Source: JAHFUI01 sp041485905
GTDB taxonomy: Bacteria > Acidobacteriota > Vicinamibacteria > Vicinamibacterales > CAVVIG01
NCBI GenBank assembly: GCA_041485905.1
Contig: JBGPKK010000050.1
Location: 1-27,320 of the forward strand
Length of the DNA stretch: 27,320 nucleotides
Direction: 5' to 3'
The stretch's first letter is position 1. Each line of letters begins with the position of its first letter. The translations under genes were made by a program, and so were the position numbers. This document shows, piece by piece, positions 8,111 through 14,786 of this stretch. A model generated the notes under the pieces. That model searched no databases. It was not told where the DNA came from and saw nothing but the letters and a program-made list of their open reading frames with translations.

Positions 8111-9778
8111 ATGCGGAAGCTCCTCAATACCGTCGTCGCCCTCGCGCTGACTGTTACCGCGGGCACTCACTCTACCGCCGCCTCGTTCCCCGGGGATGAC
8201 CCTTCGACGCGCTCAGGGTCGTCCCGAGCCGAGTCGAGGGATGACAAAGCGATTACCCACGTGCTCAACCGGATCGGTTTCGGACCGCGACCAGGAGACG
8301 TGGCGAACGTGCGCGAGGTGGGCCTGCAGCGTTATATCGAGCAGCAGCTCCAGCCCGAGCGCATCCCCGATCCGGGCATCAGCGCCAGGCTCGCCGGCCT
8401 GACGACGGTCGGGCTGAGCTCGCGGCAGATCGCGGAGCAGTTCGAGATCCCGCAGCTCCAGCAGCGCCAGCAGAGGAGACAACAGGCGGCTGCCGCGGGC
8501 AACCAGAACGAGAATCAGCCGCCGCCGCCGCCCACGCCGGAAATGCAGCAGCGCGCCAACCAGGTCGTGGTCGAGCTCTCTGAACAGAAGCTGCTGCGCG
8601 CGATCTACAGCGAGCGCCAGCTTCAGGAAGTCCTCACCGATTTCTGGTTCAACCATTTCAACGTCGACGCGCGGAAGGGCCGCGACCGCTTCATGCTGAC
8701 CGAGTACGAGCGCGAGGCGATCCGGCCACACGTCCTCGGCAAGTTCCGCGATCTGCTCGAAGCGACGGCGAAGAGCCCGGCGATGCTCTTCTATCTCGAC
8801 AATTGGCAAAGCGCCGATCCCAACGGCCCGCACGCCGATCCCCGGCAAAATGGGCGTCCGCGCGTCGGGCGCGGAGCGTTGGGGGGCCGCGCGATCTTCC
8901 CGCGGCCGCCGGCCGTCCAGAATCAGCAGGCCAGGCGGGCGCCGCGTGGATTGAACGAGAACTACGGCCGCGAGCTGATGGAGCTGCACACGCTCGGCGT
9001 GGATGGCGGCTACACGCAAAAGGACGTGACGGAGGTGGCCCGCGCGTTCACCGGGTGGACGATCGACAATCCGCGTCAAGGGGCCGCTTACCGGTTCGAG
9101 CCGCGCATTCACGACGATCGCGAGAAGACCGTGCTGGGCCATCGGATCAAGGCCGGTGGTGGGCAGGGCGACGGCGAGCAGGTGCTCGACATCCTTGTCA
9201 GGCATCCCGCGACTGCGCACTTCATCGCGACGAAGCTCGTGCGTCGGTTCGTCAGCGACACGCCGCCGGCCTCGCTCGTCGACCGCGCGGCGGCCCGGTT
9301 CCGCGACACCGACGGCGATCTTCGCGACGTGATGCGCACCATTCTCACCTCGGCCGAGTTCCTGTCGCCCGACGCGTTTCGCGCCAAGGTCAAGACGCCG
9401 TTCGAGTTCATCGTCAGCGCCATGCGGGCGACCGCTGCCGACGTGCAGGACGCGATGCCGCTGGTGCGCGCCATGCAGCAGCTCGGCATGCCGCTCTACG
9501 GCTGCCAGCCGCCGACCGGGTACAAGGACACGGCCGACGCCTGGGTGAATACGGGCGCGCTCGTCAACCGCATGAACATCGCGCTCTCGCTGGCAGGCAG
9601 TCAACTGCGTGGAGTGCTAGTCCCCAGCCTCCAGCCTCCAGCCTCTGGCGATAGCTTGATCGCGTCTTTCTTGAATGGCGATGCCTCTGAATCGACGCGC
9701 GCGACGGTGGCCAGGGCGACGACCGTGCCGCAGATGGCGGCGCTCACGCTCGGATCGCCGGAGTTTCAACGCAGGTAA
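8111..9778 (+). CDS. DUF1800 family exported protein
   Basis: A 555-residue protein starting at ATG 8111 with a signal peptide (MRKLLNTVVALALTVTAGTHSTAAS). The DUF1800 domain runs from HVLNRIGFGPRPGDV onward, with FWFNHFNVDARKG and ELMELHTLGVDGGYTQKDVTEVARAFTGWT in the middle and KTPFEFIVSAMRA near the end. DUF1800 proteins are almost always encoded beside a DUF1501 protein, as here; their biochemical role is not established. A Gln/Pro-rich insert lies near residues 120-160. Two stretches come from interspersed repeats in frame: 8195-8244, just behind the signal peptide, and three CCAGCCT units at 9624-9644. The GGGGG run touches the ATG and is too close to be a normal ribosome binding site, so initiation may be leaderless. 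Confidence 0.88.
   Translation: MRKLLNTVVALALTVTAGTHSTAASFPGDDPSTRSGSSRAESRDDKAITHVLNRIGFGPRPGDVANVREVGLQRYIEQQLQPERIPDPGISARLAGLTTVGLSSRQIAEQFEIPQLQQRQQRRQQAAAAGNQNENQPPPPPTPEMQQRANQVVVELSEQKLLRAIYSERQLQEVLTDFWFNHFNVDARKGRDRFMLTEYEREAIRPHVLGKFRDLLEATAKSPAMLFYLDNWQSADPNGPHADPRQNGRPRVGRGALGGRAIFPRPPAVQNQQARRAPRGLNENYGRELMELHTLGVDGGYTQKDVTEVARAFTGWTIDNPRQGAAYRFEPRIHDDREKTVLGHRIKAGGGQGDGEQVLDILVRHPATAHFIATKLVRRFVSDTPPASLVDRAAARFRDTDGDLRDVMRTILTSAEFLSPDAFRAKVKTPFEFIVSAMRATAADVQDAMPLVRAMQQLGMPLYGCQPPTGYKDTADAWVNTGALVNRMNIALSLAGSQLRGVLVPSLQPPASGDSLIASFLNGDASESTRATVARATTVPQMAALTLGSPEFQRR
8195..8244. repeat. Interspersed repeat inside the DUF1800 gene
   Basis: GATGACCCTTCGACGCGCTC and, some 20 bases on, GAGTCGAGGGATGAC form imperfect inverted arms around CAGGGTCGTCCCGAGCC. 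Elements of the type CCTTCGACxxGCTCAGGG are recurrent dispersed repeats in many GC-rich genomes. Here it is translated as DDPSTRSGSSRAESRDD between the signal peptide and the mature domain without breaking the frame. Confidence 0.6.
9624..9644. repeat. Three tandem CCAGCCT heptamers inside the DUF1800 gene
   Basis: CCAGCCT occurs three times without change at 9624, 9631 and 9638. The 21 bases make exactly seven codons, so the reading frame is kept, and the stretch is translated around PSLQPPAS near the protein's C-terminus. Confidence 0.8.
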
Positions 9779-9792
9779 CGTTCAGTACGTAG

Positions 9793-9864
9793 GCCGGACC
9801 TTATGAGGTCCGGCATGAGGGCCTTATCAGGCCCGGCATGAGGGCCTCATCAGGCCCGGCATGA
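9793..9864. repeat. Three tandem 23-base hairpin units
   Basis: Units at 9796-9818, 9819-9841 and 9842-9864 share the tail GGCATGA and each folds into a hairpin: GGACCT/AGGTCC, GGGCCT/AGGCCC and GGGCCT/AGGCCC with 4-base loops. Units 2 and 3 differ at one position. Unit 1 carries a paired change (A-T for G-C) that preserves its stem. The array fills most of the gap between the DUF1800 and DUF1501 genes, and its downstream edge supplies the GAGG ribosome binding site of the DUF1501 gene. GTACGTAG just before it also occurs in the other repeat family of this window. Confidence 0.85.
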
Positions 9865-9871
9865 GGCTCAT

Positions 9872-11122
9872 ATGACTTCCCGAAGAGTGTTTCTGAAGGA
9901 CGGGGCGTTCGCGCTCGTCACGCTCGGTTTCGCGCCATCGTTTCTGACGCGGACCGCGTTCGCCGAGGGGCGCTCGGCGCGTTCCAAACAGCTCATCGCC
10001 ATTTTCCAGCGCGGCGCCGTCGACGGCTTGAGCGTGGTTGTGCCCTTCGGCGAAGCGGATTACTACCGCGCGAGGCCGAGCATCGCGATCGCGAGACCGG
10101 GCTCGGGCGAGAACAACGCCGCCATCGATCTGGACGGCTTCTTCGGGTTCAACCCGCGGATGCAGCCGCTCAAGCCGTTCTGGGATGCGCGCGAGCTCGC
10201 GATCGTCCATGCCTGCGGCTCGCCCGATTCCACCAGGTCGCATTTCGACGCGCAGGACTACATGGAGACGGCCACGCCGGGTGTGAAAAGCACCGCCGAC
10301 GGATGGCTCAATCGCTACCTGCAGACGCGGCGCGCCGAATCGGCGACGCCGTTTCGCGCGGTCGCATTGACCGGACAGGTGCCGCGCATGCTTCAGGGTC
10401 CCTCGCCCGCGCTCGCCCTGAGCCAGATCGGTCAGTTCGGCATTCGCGCCGGGCAGGCGACCGAGTCTGTCAACGCCTCATTCGAAGCGCTCTACGCGTC
10501 GGCAGCCGATCGGGTGCTGAACGGCACCGGGCGGGAGGCCTTCGACGCCATCAAGATGCTGAAGACGGCCGACCCGCTGAAATATCAACCGGAACATGGC
10601 GCTGATTACCCGCGTAGTCCGTTCGGCCAGGCGTTGAAACAGATCGCGCAGCTCATCAAGGCCAACGTCGGCATCGAGGTGGCGTTCGCCGACATTGGAG
10701 GATGGGACACGCACATCAATCAGGGTGCGGCGCAGGGCCAGCTCGCGGGGCGTCTGGACGACTTCTCGCGCAGCATCGTCGCGCTCGTGACCGATCTCGA
10801 CGAGCGCATGGCTGACACCGTCGTATTGACGATGTCCGAGTTCGGGCGGGCGGTGGGTGAGAACGGCAACCGGGGCACCGATCACGGTCATGGCAACGCG
10901 ATGATGGTCCTCGGCGGCGGCGTCCACGGCGGACGCGTGTACGGCAAGTGGCCAGGGTTGTCGCCCGAACACCGCTGGGAAGGCCGCGACCTTGCGGTGA
11001 CGACCGACTTCCGCGATGTGTTCGGCGAGATCGTCGTCCGGCATCTGGGCGTGACGGACGCGCGTCCGATCTTCCCCGGCTACGCAGTCAGTCCGTCGAA
11101 ATTCCCAGGGCTGTTCGCCTGA
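9872..11122 (+). CDS. DUF1501 family protein with Tat signal
   Basis: A 416-residue protein with a twin-arginine signal peptide (SRRVFLKDG followed by a hydrophobic stretch to TRTAFAEG), so it should be folded in the cytoplasm and exported through the Tat system. The DUF1501 landmarks are present: IFQRGAVDGLSVVVPFGE near residue 45, GSPDSTRSHFDAQDYME near 117, DIGGWDTHINQG near 272 and VLTMSEFGRAVGENGNRGTDHGHGNAM near 315. DUF1501 is distantly related to the alkaline-phosphatase/sulfatase fold; the Asp and His residues of these motifs could form a metal site. Its partner DUF1800 gene lies 93 bases upstream across the hairpin array. GAGG at 9863-9866 precedes the ATG. Confidence 0.9.
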   Translation: MTSRRVFLKDGAFALVTLGFAPSFLTRTAFAEGRSARSKQLIAIFQRGAVDGLSVVVPFGEADYYRARPSIAIARPGSGENNAAIDLDGFFGFNPRMQPLKPFWDARELAIVHACGSPDSTRSHFDAQDYMETATPGVKSTADGWLNRYLQTRRAESATPFRAVALTGQVPRMLQGPSPALALSQIGQFGIRAGQATESVNASFEALYASAADRVLNGTGREAFDAIKMLKTADPLKYQPEHGADYPRSPFGQALKQIAQLIKANVGIEVAFADIGGWDTHINQGAAQGQLAGRLDDFSRSIVALVTDLDERMADTVVLTMSEFGRAVGENGNRGTDHGHGNAMMVLGGGVHGGRVYGKWPGLSPEHRWEGRDLAVTTDFRDVFGEIVVRHLGVTDARPIFPGYAVSPSKFPGLFA

Positions 11123-11124
11123 AC

Positions 11125-12243
11125 TTGCTCATCTCCGATCTTTCGACACCACAGGTTCTCGTCGATCGTACGCGGCTGCTGAACAACATTGGCCGCGTAC
11201 AGTCTCTCGCCGACGCGGCAGGCCTGGCGTTGCGGCCCCACGCGAAGACCCACAAGTCTCCCCTCATCGCCAGGTGGCAGATCGACCGCGGCGCGGTCGG
11301 CATCTGCTGCGCGAAAGTCGCTGAAGCGGAAGTATTCGTCGACGCCGGCATCGACAATATCCGGCTTCCCTACCCGGTCAATCCTCGAAACGCCGAACGC
11401 GTTCTGACGCTGATGGAGCGCGCCTCGATCTCGATCATCGTCGATCACCTCGCGGTGGCACGGGGCTGGTCTGATGCCATGCAGAAGGCCGGACCGACGC
11501 TCGACGTGCTCGTCAAGGTCGACGTCGGGTTTCATCGCTGCGGCATCGACCCAGACGCGCCTGATGCGGCCGCGTTCATCCGCACGGTCGCATCCATGGG
11601 CGGACTGCGGCTGCGCGGCCTTCTCAGTCATGCCGGACATGGCTACGACGCGACGTCCGAAGACCAGTTGCGCGCAATCGCGGCCCGCGAAGCCGAGCTG
11701 CTGCTCGACATCCAGGCTCGAGCGGCGGCATCGGGCATTCCAATCGAGGAATTGTCGGTCGGCGCGACGCCCACCCTGCGGTTCAGTGCGAAAGAGCGCG
11801 GCCTGACCGAGTTGCGGCCCGGCAACTACGTGTACTTCGACCGCACGCAGGTCGCCCTTGGAGCCGCGGCACTGTCGGACTGCGCCCTCACCATCCTCGC
11901 GACGGTCGTCTCGAAGCCGGCGGCCGATCGCATCATCCTCGACTGCGGCAGCAAGACACTCACAACCGATCAGGCGCGGGGCACCATGCCGACGCCCGGA
12001 TATGGGCTTGTCTTGACTGCAGATGGTTCGGGCATCGACCGCACGTTGTCGATCAACCGGTTGTCGGAAGAACACGCGACGGTGGGCGTTGCCGGCGCGA
12101 CGCCGCTCGTGCCGGGCGATCGGGTGCGCGTGCTGCCCAATCATTCCTGCGTCGTGTCAAACCTGGTCGACCAGATCCGGCTCATCGACGGGGACCAGGT
12201 CGTCGAGACATTGCAGGTCGCGGCCCGCGGGAAATCATGGTAA
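11125..12243 (+). CDS. D-threonine aldolase / D-serine dehydratase-like PLP enzyme
   Basis: A 372-residue fold-type III PLP enzyme. The N-terminal alanine-racemase-like barrel carries the cofactor lysine in RPHAKTHKSP (Lys41), followed by GICCAKVAEAEVF. The C-terminal beta domain ends with LPNHSCVVSNLVDQ, in which His340 and Cys342 match the metal-binding His-x-Cys of D-threonine aldolase and eukaryotic-type D-serine dehydratase. D-threonine aldolase splits D-threonine (or other beta-hydroxy D-amino acids) into glycine and an aldehyde; the exact substrate cannot be told. There is no ATG near the natural N-terminus. TTG at 11125, two bases after the DUF1501 stop, is the best start; CTG at 11119 is an alternative with better spacing to CAGGG. 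Confidence 0.83.
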   Translation: MLISDLSTPQVLVDRTRLLNNIGRVQSLADAAGLALRPHAKTHKSPLIARWQIDRGAVGICCAKVAEAEVFVDAGIDNIRLPYPVNPRNAERVLTLMERASISIIVDHLAVARGWSDAMQKAGPTLDVLVKVDVGFHRCGIDPDAPDAAAFIRTVASMGGLRLRGLLSHAGHGYDATSEDQLRAIAAREAELLLDIQARAAASGIPIEELSVGATPTLRFSAKERGLTELRPGNYVYFDRTQVALGAAALSDCALTILATVVSKPAADRIILDCGSKTLTTDQARGTMPTPGYGLVLTADGSGIDRTLSINRLSEEHATVGVAGATPLVPGDRVRVLPNHSCVVSNLVDQIRLIDGDQVVETLQVAARGKSW

Positions 12244-12254
12244 CCGCCGAGGAC

Positions 12255-12272
12255 GCCGAGGTTATTCTCGGC
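12255..12272. repeat. Short perfect hairpin between aldolase and shell-protein genes
   Basis: GCCGAG and CTCGGC are separated by GTTATT, making a six-pair stem 12 bases after the stop codon of the aldolase-like gene. No T-run follows, so it would be a weak terminator at best. The neighbouring CCGCCGAGGACGCCGAGG is a two-unit tandem stretch. Confidence 0.4.
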
Positions 12273-12281
12273 ATCTTAGGG

Positions 12282-12287
12282 TATAGT
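12282..12287 (+). promoter_or_regulatory. Possible -10 element (TATAGT) of the shell-protein gene
   Basis: TATAGT matches the -10 consensus at five of six positions and lies 65 bases upstream of the shell-protein ATG. The -35 side shows only weak candidates. If used, the leader RNA would contain the perfect palindrome at 12323-12340. Confidence 0.3.
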
Positions 12288-12312
12288 TCCTGCGCGGTTG
12301 ATCGTGAAGGCT

Positions 12313-12340
12313 CGTACGTAGTGTCCGGCTTCAGCCGGAC
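12313..12340 (+). repeat. Palindromic interspersed repeat, family TACGTAG, copy 1
   Basis: CGTACGTAGT leads into GTCCGGCTTCAGCCGGAC (12323-12340), a palindrome with perfect 8-base arms. The reverse complement of these 28 bases recurs at 13591-13618 with a single difference, and a diverged copy lies at 16661-16686. It ends 11 bases before the ATG of the BMC shell gene. Confidence 0.85.
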
Positions 12341-12351
12341 TGACGTGAGAC

Positions 12352-12648
12352 ATGGCTGACAAAGACAAACGCGAAATCGGCGACGCGCTCGGGATGATCG
12401 AAACGCGCGGCTTCATCGGCATGGTCGAAGCGGTCGACGCGATGGTCAAGACCGCGAACGTCGTCTTCGTCGGCTGGCAGAAAGTTGACGCGGGACTCGT
12501 CACGGCGCTCGTGCGAGGTGATGTGGGTTCGGTGAAGGCGGCCACAGACGCGGGTGCCGCCGCCGCACGTCGCGTCGGCGAGTTGATCGGCGTGCACGTC
12601 ATCGCCAGGCCCGCCGATGATCTCGAGAAGATCTTCCCTATTCGTTGA
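12352..12648 (+). CDS. Bacterial microcompartment shell protein, single-domain hexamer type (BMC-H)
   Basis: A 98-residue protein that matches the PduA/EutM/CcmK-type BMC domain from end to end: ALGMIETRGFIGMVEAVDAM, then VRGDVGSVKAATDAGAAAA, then VHVIARPADDLEKIFP. Such proteins form hexameric tiles of protein shells enclosing metabolic enzymes; the centre of each hexamer is a pore. The pore segment here reads WQKVDAG (residues 42-48) where PduA has YEKIGSG, so the pore Gly-Ser is replaced by Asp46-Ala47. No BMC-T, BMC-P (pentamer) or encapsulated signature enzyme is present in the window, so this is an isolated shell gene. The ribosome binding site is weak (GTGAGA). The gene ends inside a convergent MerR-like gene with an 11-base overlap. 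Confidence 0.93.
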   Translation: MADKDKREIGDALGMIETRGFIGMVEAVDAMVKTANVVFVGWQKVDAGLVTALVRGDVGSVKAATDAGAAAARRVGELIGVHVIARPADDLEKIFPIR

Positions 12649-13114
12649 CCAATTTCTTCTTTTTCGTCTTTTTCCTCCGCACTTTTCCGGCCAGTTCCTT
12701 CAGTAAACCCTCGTCGCCGATCACGAGCAACGACTGCGTCGGCGCCTTGAGCAGGTTGAACACGTCGCCGGCGGCCGTCCGCGCGTAGATGTCGCGTCCA
12801 TCGGTCAGGAGCCGGACCGACGCCCCGCCGCCGGTGGCATCGAACAGCCGGGCCCCGAACTGCTCCTCGAGCGCCCCCACAATCGCGTGGAGTTGATGGA
12901 CCGTAAAGCCGTGCCCGCGAAGCTCGGCGAGCACGAGCAGCTCGAACAGATCGATCGGAGTGTAGCGGCGCTCCGTGTACCCGCCCGCCGCGGTGCGATG
13001 GGATGGAATCGTGGACGACAGAAGACCGCCGGCATCCCACACCTGCAGTTGCCTCGCCGTCAAACCGGTGATTGCCGCGACCTCACGTGAGCTGTAGGTC
13101 TTTTTCAGTCGCAT
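12638..13114 (-). CDS. MerR-like transcriptional regulator
   Basis: A 158-residue protein whose first ~70 residues form a MerR-type winged helix-turn-helix: YSSREVAAITGLTARQLQVWDAGGLL for the helix-turn-helix, RRYTPIDLFELLVLAELRGHGF for the second wing and following helices. The C-terminal half (LEEQFGARLFDATGGGASVRLL and following) has no Cys-rich metal site, so it is not a classical metal sensor; its ligand is unknown. It ends in a Lys/Arg-rich tail (KVRRKKTKKKK). The gene overlaps the 3' end of the BMC shell gene on the opposite strand and begins 15 bases after the pterin dehydratase stop on the same strand. No clear ribosome binding site is visible, so it may depend on translation of the upstream gene. 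Confidence 0.82.
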   Translation of the reverse strand: MRLKKTYSSREVAAITGLTARQLQVWDAGGLLSSTIPSHRTAAGGYTERRYTPIDLFELLVLAELRGHGFTVHQLHAIVGALEEQFGARLFDATGGGASVRLLTDGRDIYARTAAGDVFNLLKAPTQSLLVIGDEGLLKELAGKVRRKKTKKKKLVNE

Positions 13115-13129
13115 TCGACAATTCGGGCG

Positions 13130-13405
13130 TCAGGCGAGTGCGTCCGCCGTCGCCGCGCCCTCGAAATCCTTCGCCGTCAACCCACCCTCGCTATGGGTTG
13201 AATACGTCAGCGTCACCCGCTTGTAGCTGATCAAGATGTCCGGATGATGATCGACCGCTTCGGCTTTCGGCGCGAGGCGGCTCACAAACGCGATGGCTGC
13301 TGGAAAATCCGCGAAGGTGTACTGCTTGCGGATGATATCGCCGTCGAGCGTCCAACCGTCGAGTCCTTTGATGCGCTGTTCCACTTCCGCTCGAGAGAGT
13401 TTCAC
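13130..13405 (-). CDS. phhB: Pterin-4-alpha-carbinolamine dehydratase
   Basis: A 91-residue protein of normal family length. The active-site segment AEAVDHHPDILISYKRVTLTYSTH contains the characteristic His-His-Pro-Asp; upstream it has the expected LDGWTLDGDIIRKQYTFADF. The enzyme dehydrates 4a-hydroxytetrahydrobiopterin during recycling of the cofactor of aromatic amino acid hydroxylases. No phenylalanine hydroxylase gene is in the window. The start is GTG at 13405, with AAAGGG about 8 bases upstream; the frame is open further to 13525, but that part is unlike the family and belongs to another gene's reading frame. Confidence 0.92.
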   Translation of the reverse strand: MKLSRAEVEQRIKGLDGWTLDGDIIRKQYTFADFPAAIAFVSRLAPKAEAVDHHPDILISYKRVTLTYSTHSEGGLTAKDFEGAATADALA

Positions 13406-13430
13406 GTCTCGCCCTTTCAAAGATAATCCG

Positions 13431-13580
13431 GTTTTCGACCGCGTCCGCTTCGGTCGGACCGGCGCCATCAATGCCGAACGGTGTGCCGGTGTCTTCGCGC
13501 TCGGCTCGTGCGATCCATTGTCCATCGCGCGGCGTGGCGACGAGGCGATAAGTGGTGCTGCCGAGTGAGATGTGTTTCAT
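13431..13580 (-). pseudogene. Probable 5' remnant of a small gene upstream of the pterin dehydratase
   Basis: From ATG 13580 about 50 codons look like genuine protein (MKHISLGSTTYRL, then DTGTPFGIDGAGPTEADAV) with codon use typical of the region. After about 13431 the frame runs on to 13191, but there it overlaps the ribosome binding site and body of the pterin dehydratase out of frame and becomes Arg/Ser-rich. The simplest reading is a small gene whose 3' part was lost when it was joined to the dehydratase region. A short intact protein overlapping phhB cannot be excluded. Confidence 0.4.
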
Positions 13581-13590
13581 CCTGCATCGG

Positions 13591-13637
13591 GGCCGGCTGA
13601 AGCCGGACACTACGTACGAAACGGGCTGAAACCGGAC
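13591..13637 (-). repeat. Palindromic interspersed repeat, family TACGTAG, copy 2 plus a degenerate unit
   Basis: Bases 13591-13618 equal the reverse complement of 12313-12340 at 27 of 28 positions, with the hairpin GGCTGAAGCC followed by ACACTACGTACG. A second, degenerate unit follows (GGGCTGAAACCGGACC, 13623-13638). It abuts the TAG stop of the glycine oxidase gene. Confidence 0.85.
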
Positions 13638-14759
13638 CTAAAGCTCCCCAAACCGCGACGGGCTGACGGCGGCGAGCGCGGGATCGATGCGGTTGTCGAG
13701 CATCGCGTCGGCGACGAGCTGGGCCGTCAACGGCGCCAGGAGCACGCCGTTGCGATAGTGACCGGTCGCGTACATGAGATTCGGCACCACGTGCGAGGCG
13801 CCGATGACCGGCAGATCGTCGGACGTGGCTGGCCGCAGCCCAACCCGCGCGCCGGCGAACGCCGCGGTCGTCGCGTGCGGCGTCAGCTCACAAGCCCCTT
13901 CCAGCAGATCGCGCACCCCGGCGACCGTGGCGCGTTCATCGAATCCGGCGTCCTCCATCGTAGCGCCGACCAACACGGTCCCATCGTCCCACGGCACGAG
14001 GTAACACTTGGGACTCCAGACCACACGCCGTAGCGGTGTGCCGCTCCACGCCAGATACACGAGCTGGCCTCGCACCGGTCGTACGGGCACGCGCGCAGCG
14101 ACATCGTCAATCGCGATCGCACCGGACCAGCTGCCCGCCGCCAGTACGGCCGCGTCCGCCCGGAGAGATCCGCGATCCGTTTCCACGATGATGTCACCGC
14201 TGGCGCGGCCGATTCGCTTCACGCGGCTCTGCTCCACCAGTTGCGCCCCATTGCGCCGGGCGGCCGCTGCGACGGCTCGCGTGAGATCGCCGGCCGCCAC
14301 GAATCCGTGCGCGGTGATCAGAAGCCCACCGACGACCTCCGCCGCCAGGTGCGGCTCTTCGAGCCTGGCGGCGGGTGCGTCGAGAAGCTCGGCTCCAATG
14401 CCGCGGCGCCCGAGCGTTTCGGCTGTTGACCGCAGCGCCTGCATATCAGCGGCGGCGCTGGCAACTTGCAGAGTGCCGGTGCGTCGATATGCGACTGGGA
14501 TCCCGCTTTCAGATGAGACCCGCTCGATGAATTCGTCGAACAGATTCAGGCTGCGGATGGTGAGATCGAACAGAGGGCTCGTGTCGTGCGCCTCGATGTA
14601 CGGCGCAAGAATCCCGGCCGAGGCCTGCGTCGCGCCCATGCCGACGAGCCGGTCGTCGACGACCTCGACCGATGCGCCACGGCGAGCCAGCTCGTACGCG
14701 ATGGCGCACCCGACGATGCCGGCGCCGATCACGATGATGTCGGAAGGGCGGGAGACCAC
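13638..14759 (-). CDS. thiO: FAD-dependent glycine oxidase / D-amino acid oxidase (ThiO type)
   Basis: A 373-residue flavoprotein of the DAO family. The N-terminal dinucleotide-binding motif is IIVIGAGIVGCAIAYELARRG, ending in acidic VVDD for the ribose. ATQASAGILAPYIEA matches the substrate-side region of ThiO, and the end carries the expected GLRPATSDDLPVIG and ATGHYRNGVLLAPLTAQLVADAM. ThiO oxidises glycine to iminoglycine for thiazole synthesis in thiamine formation; related enzymes act on sarcosine or small D-amino acids. No other thiamine genes are nearby, so a general amine or D-amino acid oxidase role remains possible. The start is GTG at 14759 without a ribosome binding site; TATCCT about 10 bases upstream could be a -10 element, giving a nearly leaderless mRNA. 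Confidence 0.85.
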   Translation of the reverse strand: MVSRPSDIIVIGAGIVGCAIAYELARRGASVEVVDDRLVGMGATQASAGILAPYIEAHDTSPLFDLTIRSLNLFDEFIERVSSESGIPVAYRRTGTLQVASAAADMQALRSTAETLGRRGIGAELLDAPAARLEEPHLAAEVVGGLLITAHGFVAAGDLTRAVAAAARRNGAQLVEQSRVKRIGRASGDIIVETDRGSLRADAAVLAAGSWSGAIAIDDVAARVPVRPVRGQLVYLAWSGTPLRRVVWSPKCYLVPWDDGTVLVGATMEDAGFDERATVAGVRDLLEGACELTPHATTAAFAGARVGLRPATSDDLPVIGASHVVPNLMYATGHYRNGVLLAPLTAQLVADAMLDNRIDPALAAVSPSRFGEL

Positions 14760-14786
14760 GCTCAGAGGAAGGATAGTCCGAAATCG

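Noticed and set aside
9793..9864. Tandem units considered as a CRISPR array
   Set aside because: Units follow each other at 23 bases with no spacers and differ within the repeat; no cas gene is near.
12255..12272. Hairpin behind the aldolase gene considered as an intrinsic terminator
   Set aside because: Stem of only six pairs and no T-run; listed only as a hairpin.
12352..12648. Shell gene considered as part of a complete microcompartment operon with the neighbouring enzymes
   Set aside because: Neighbours lie on the other strand or in separate units, and no pentamer or trimer shell gene is present.
13638..14759. Glycine oxidase considered as part of a thiamine operon
   Set aside because: No thiG, thiS, thiE or other thiamine gene is in the window.
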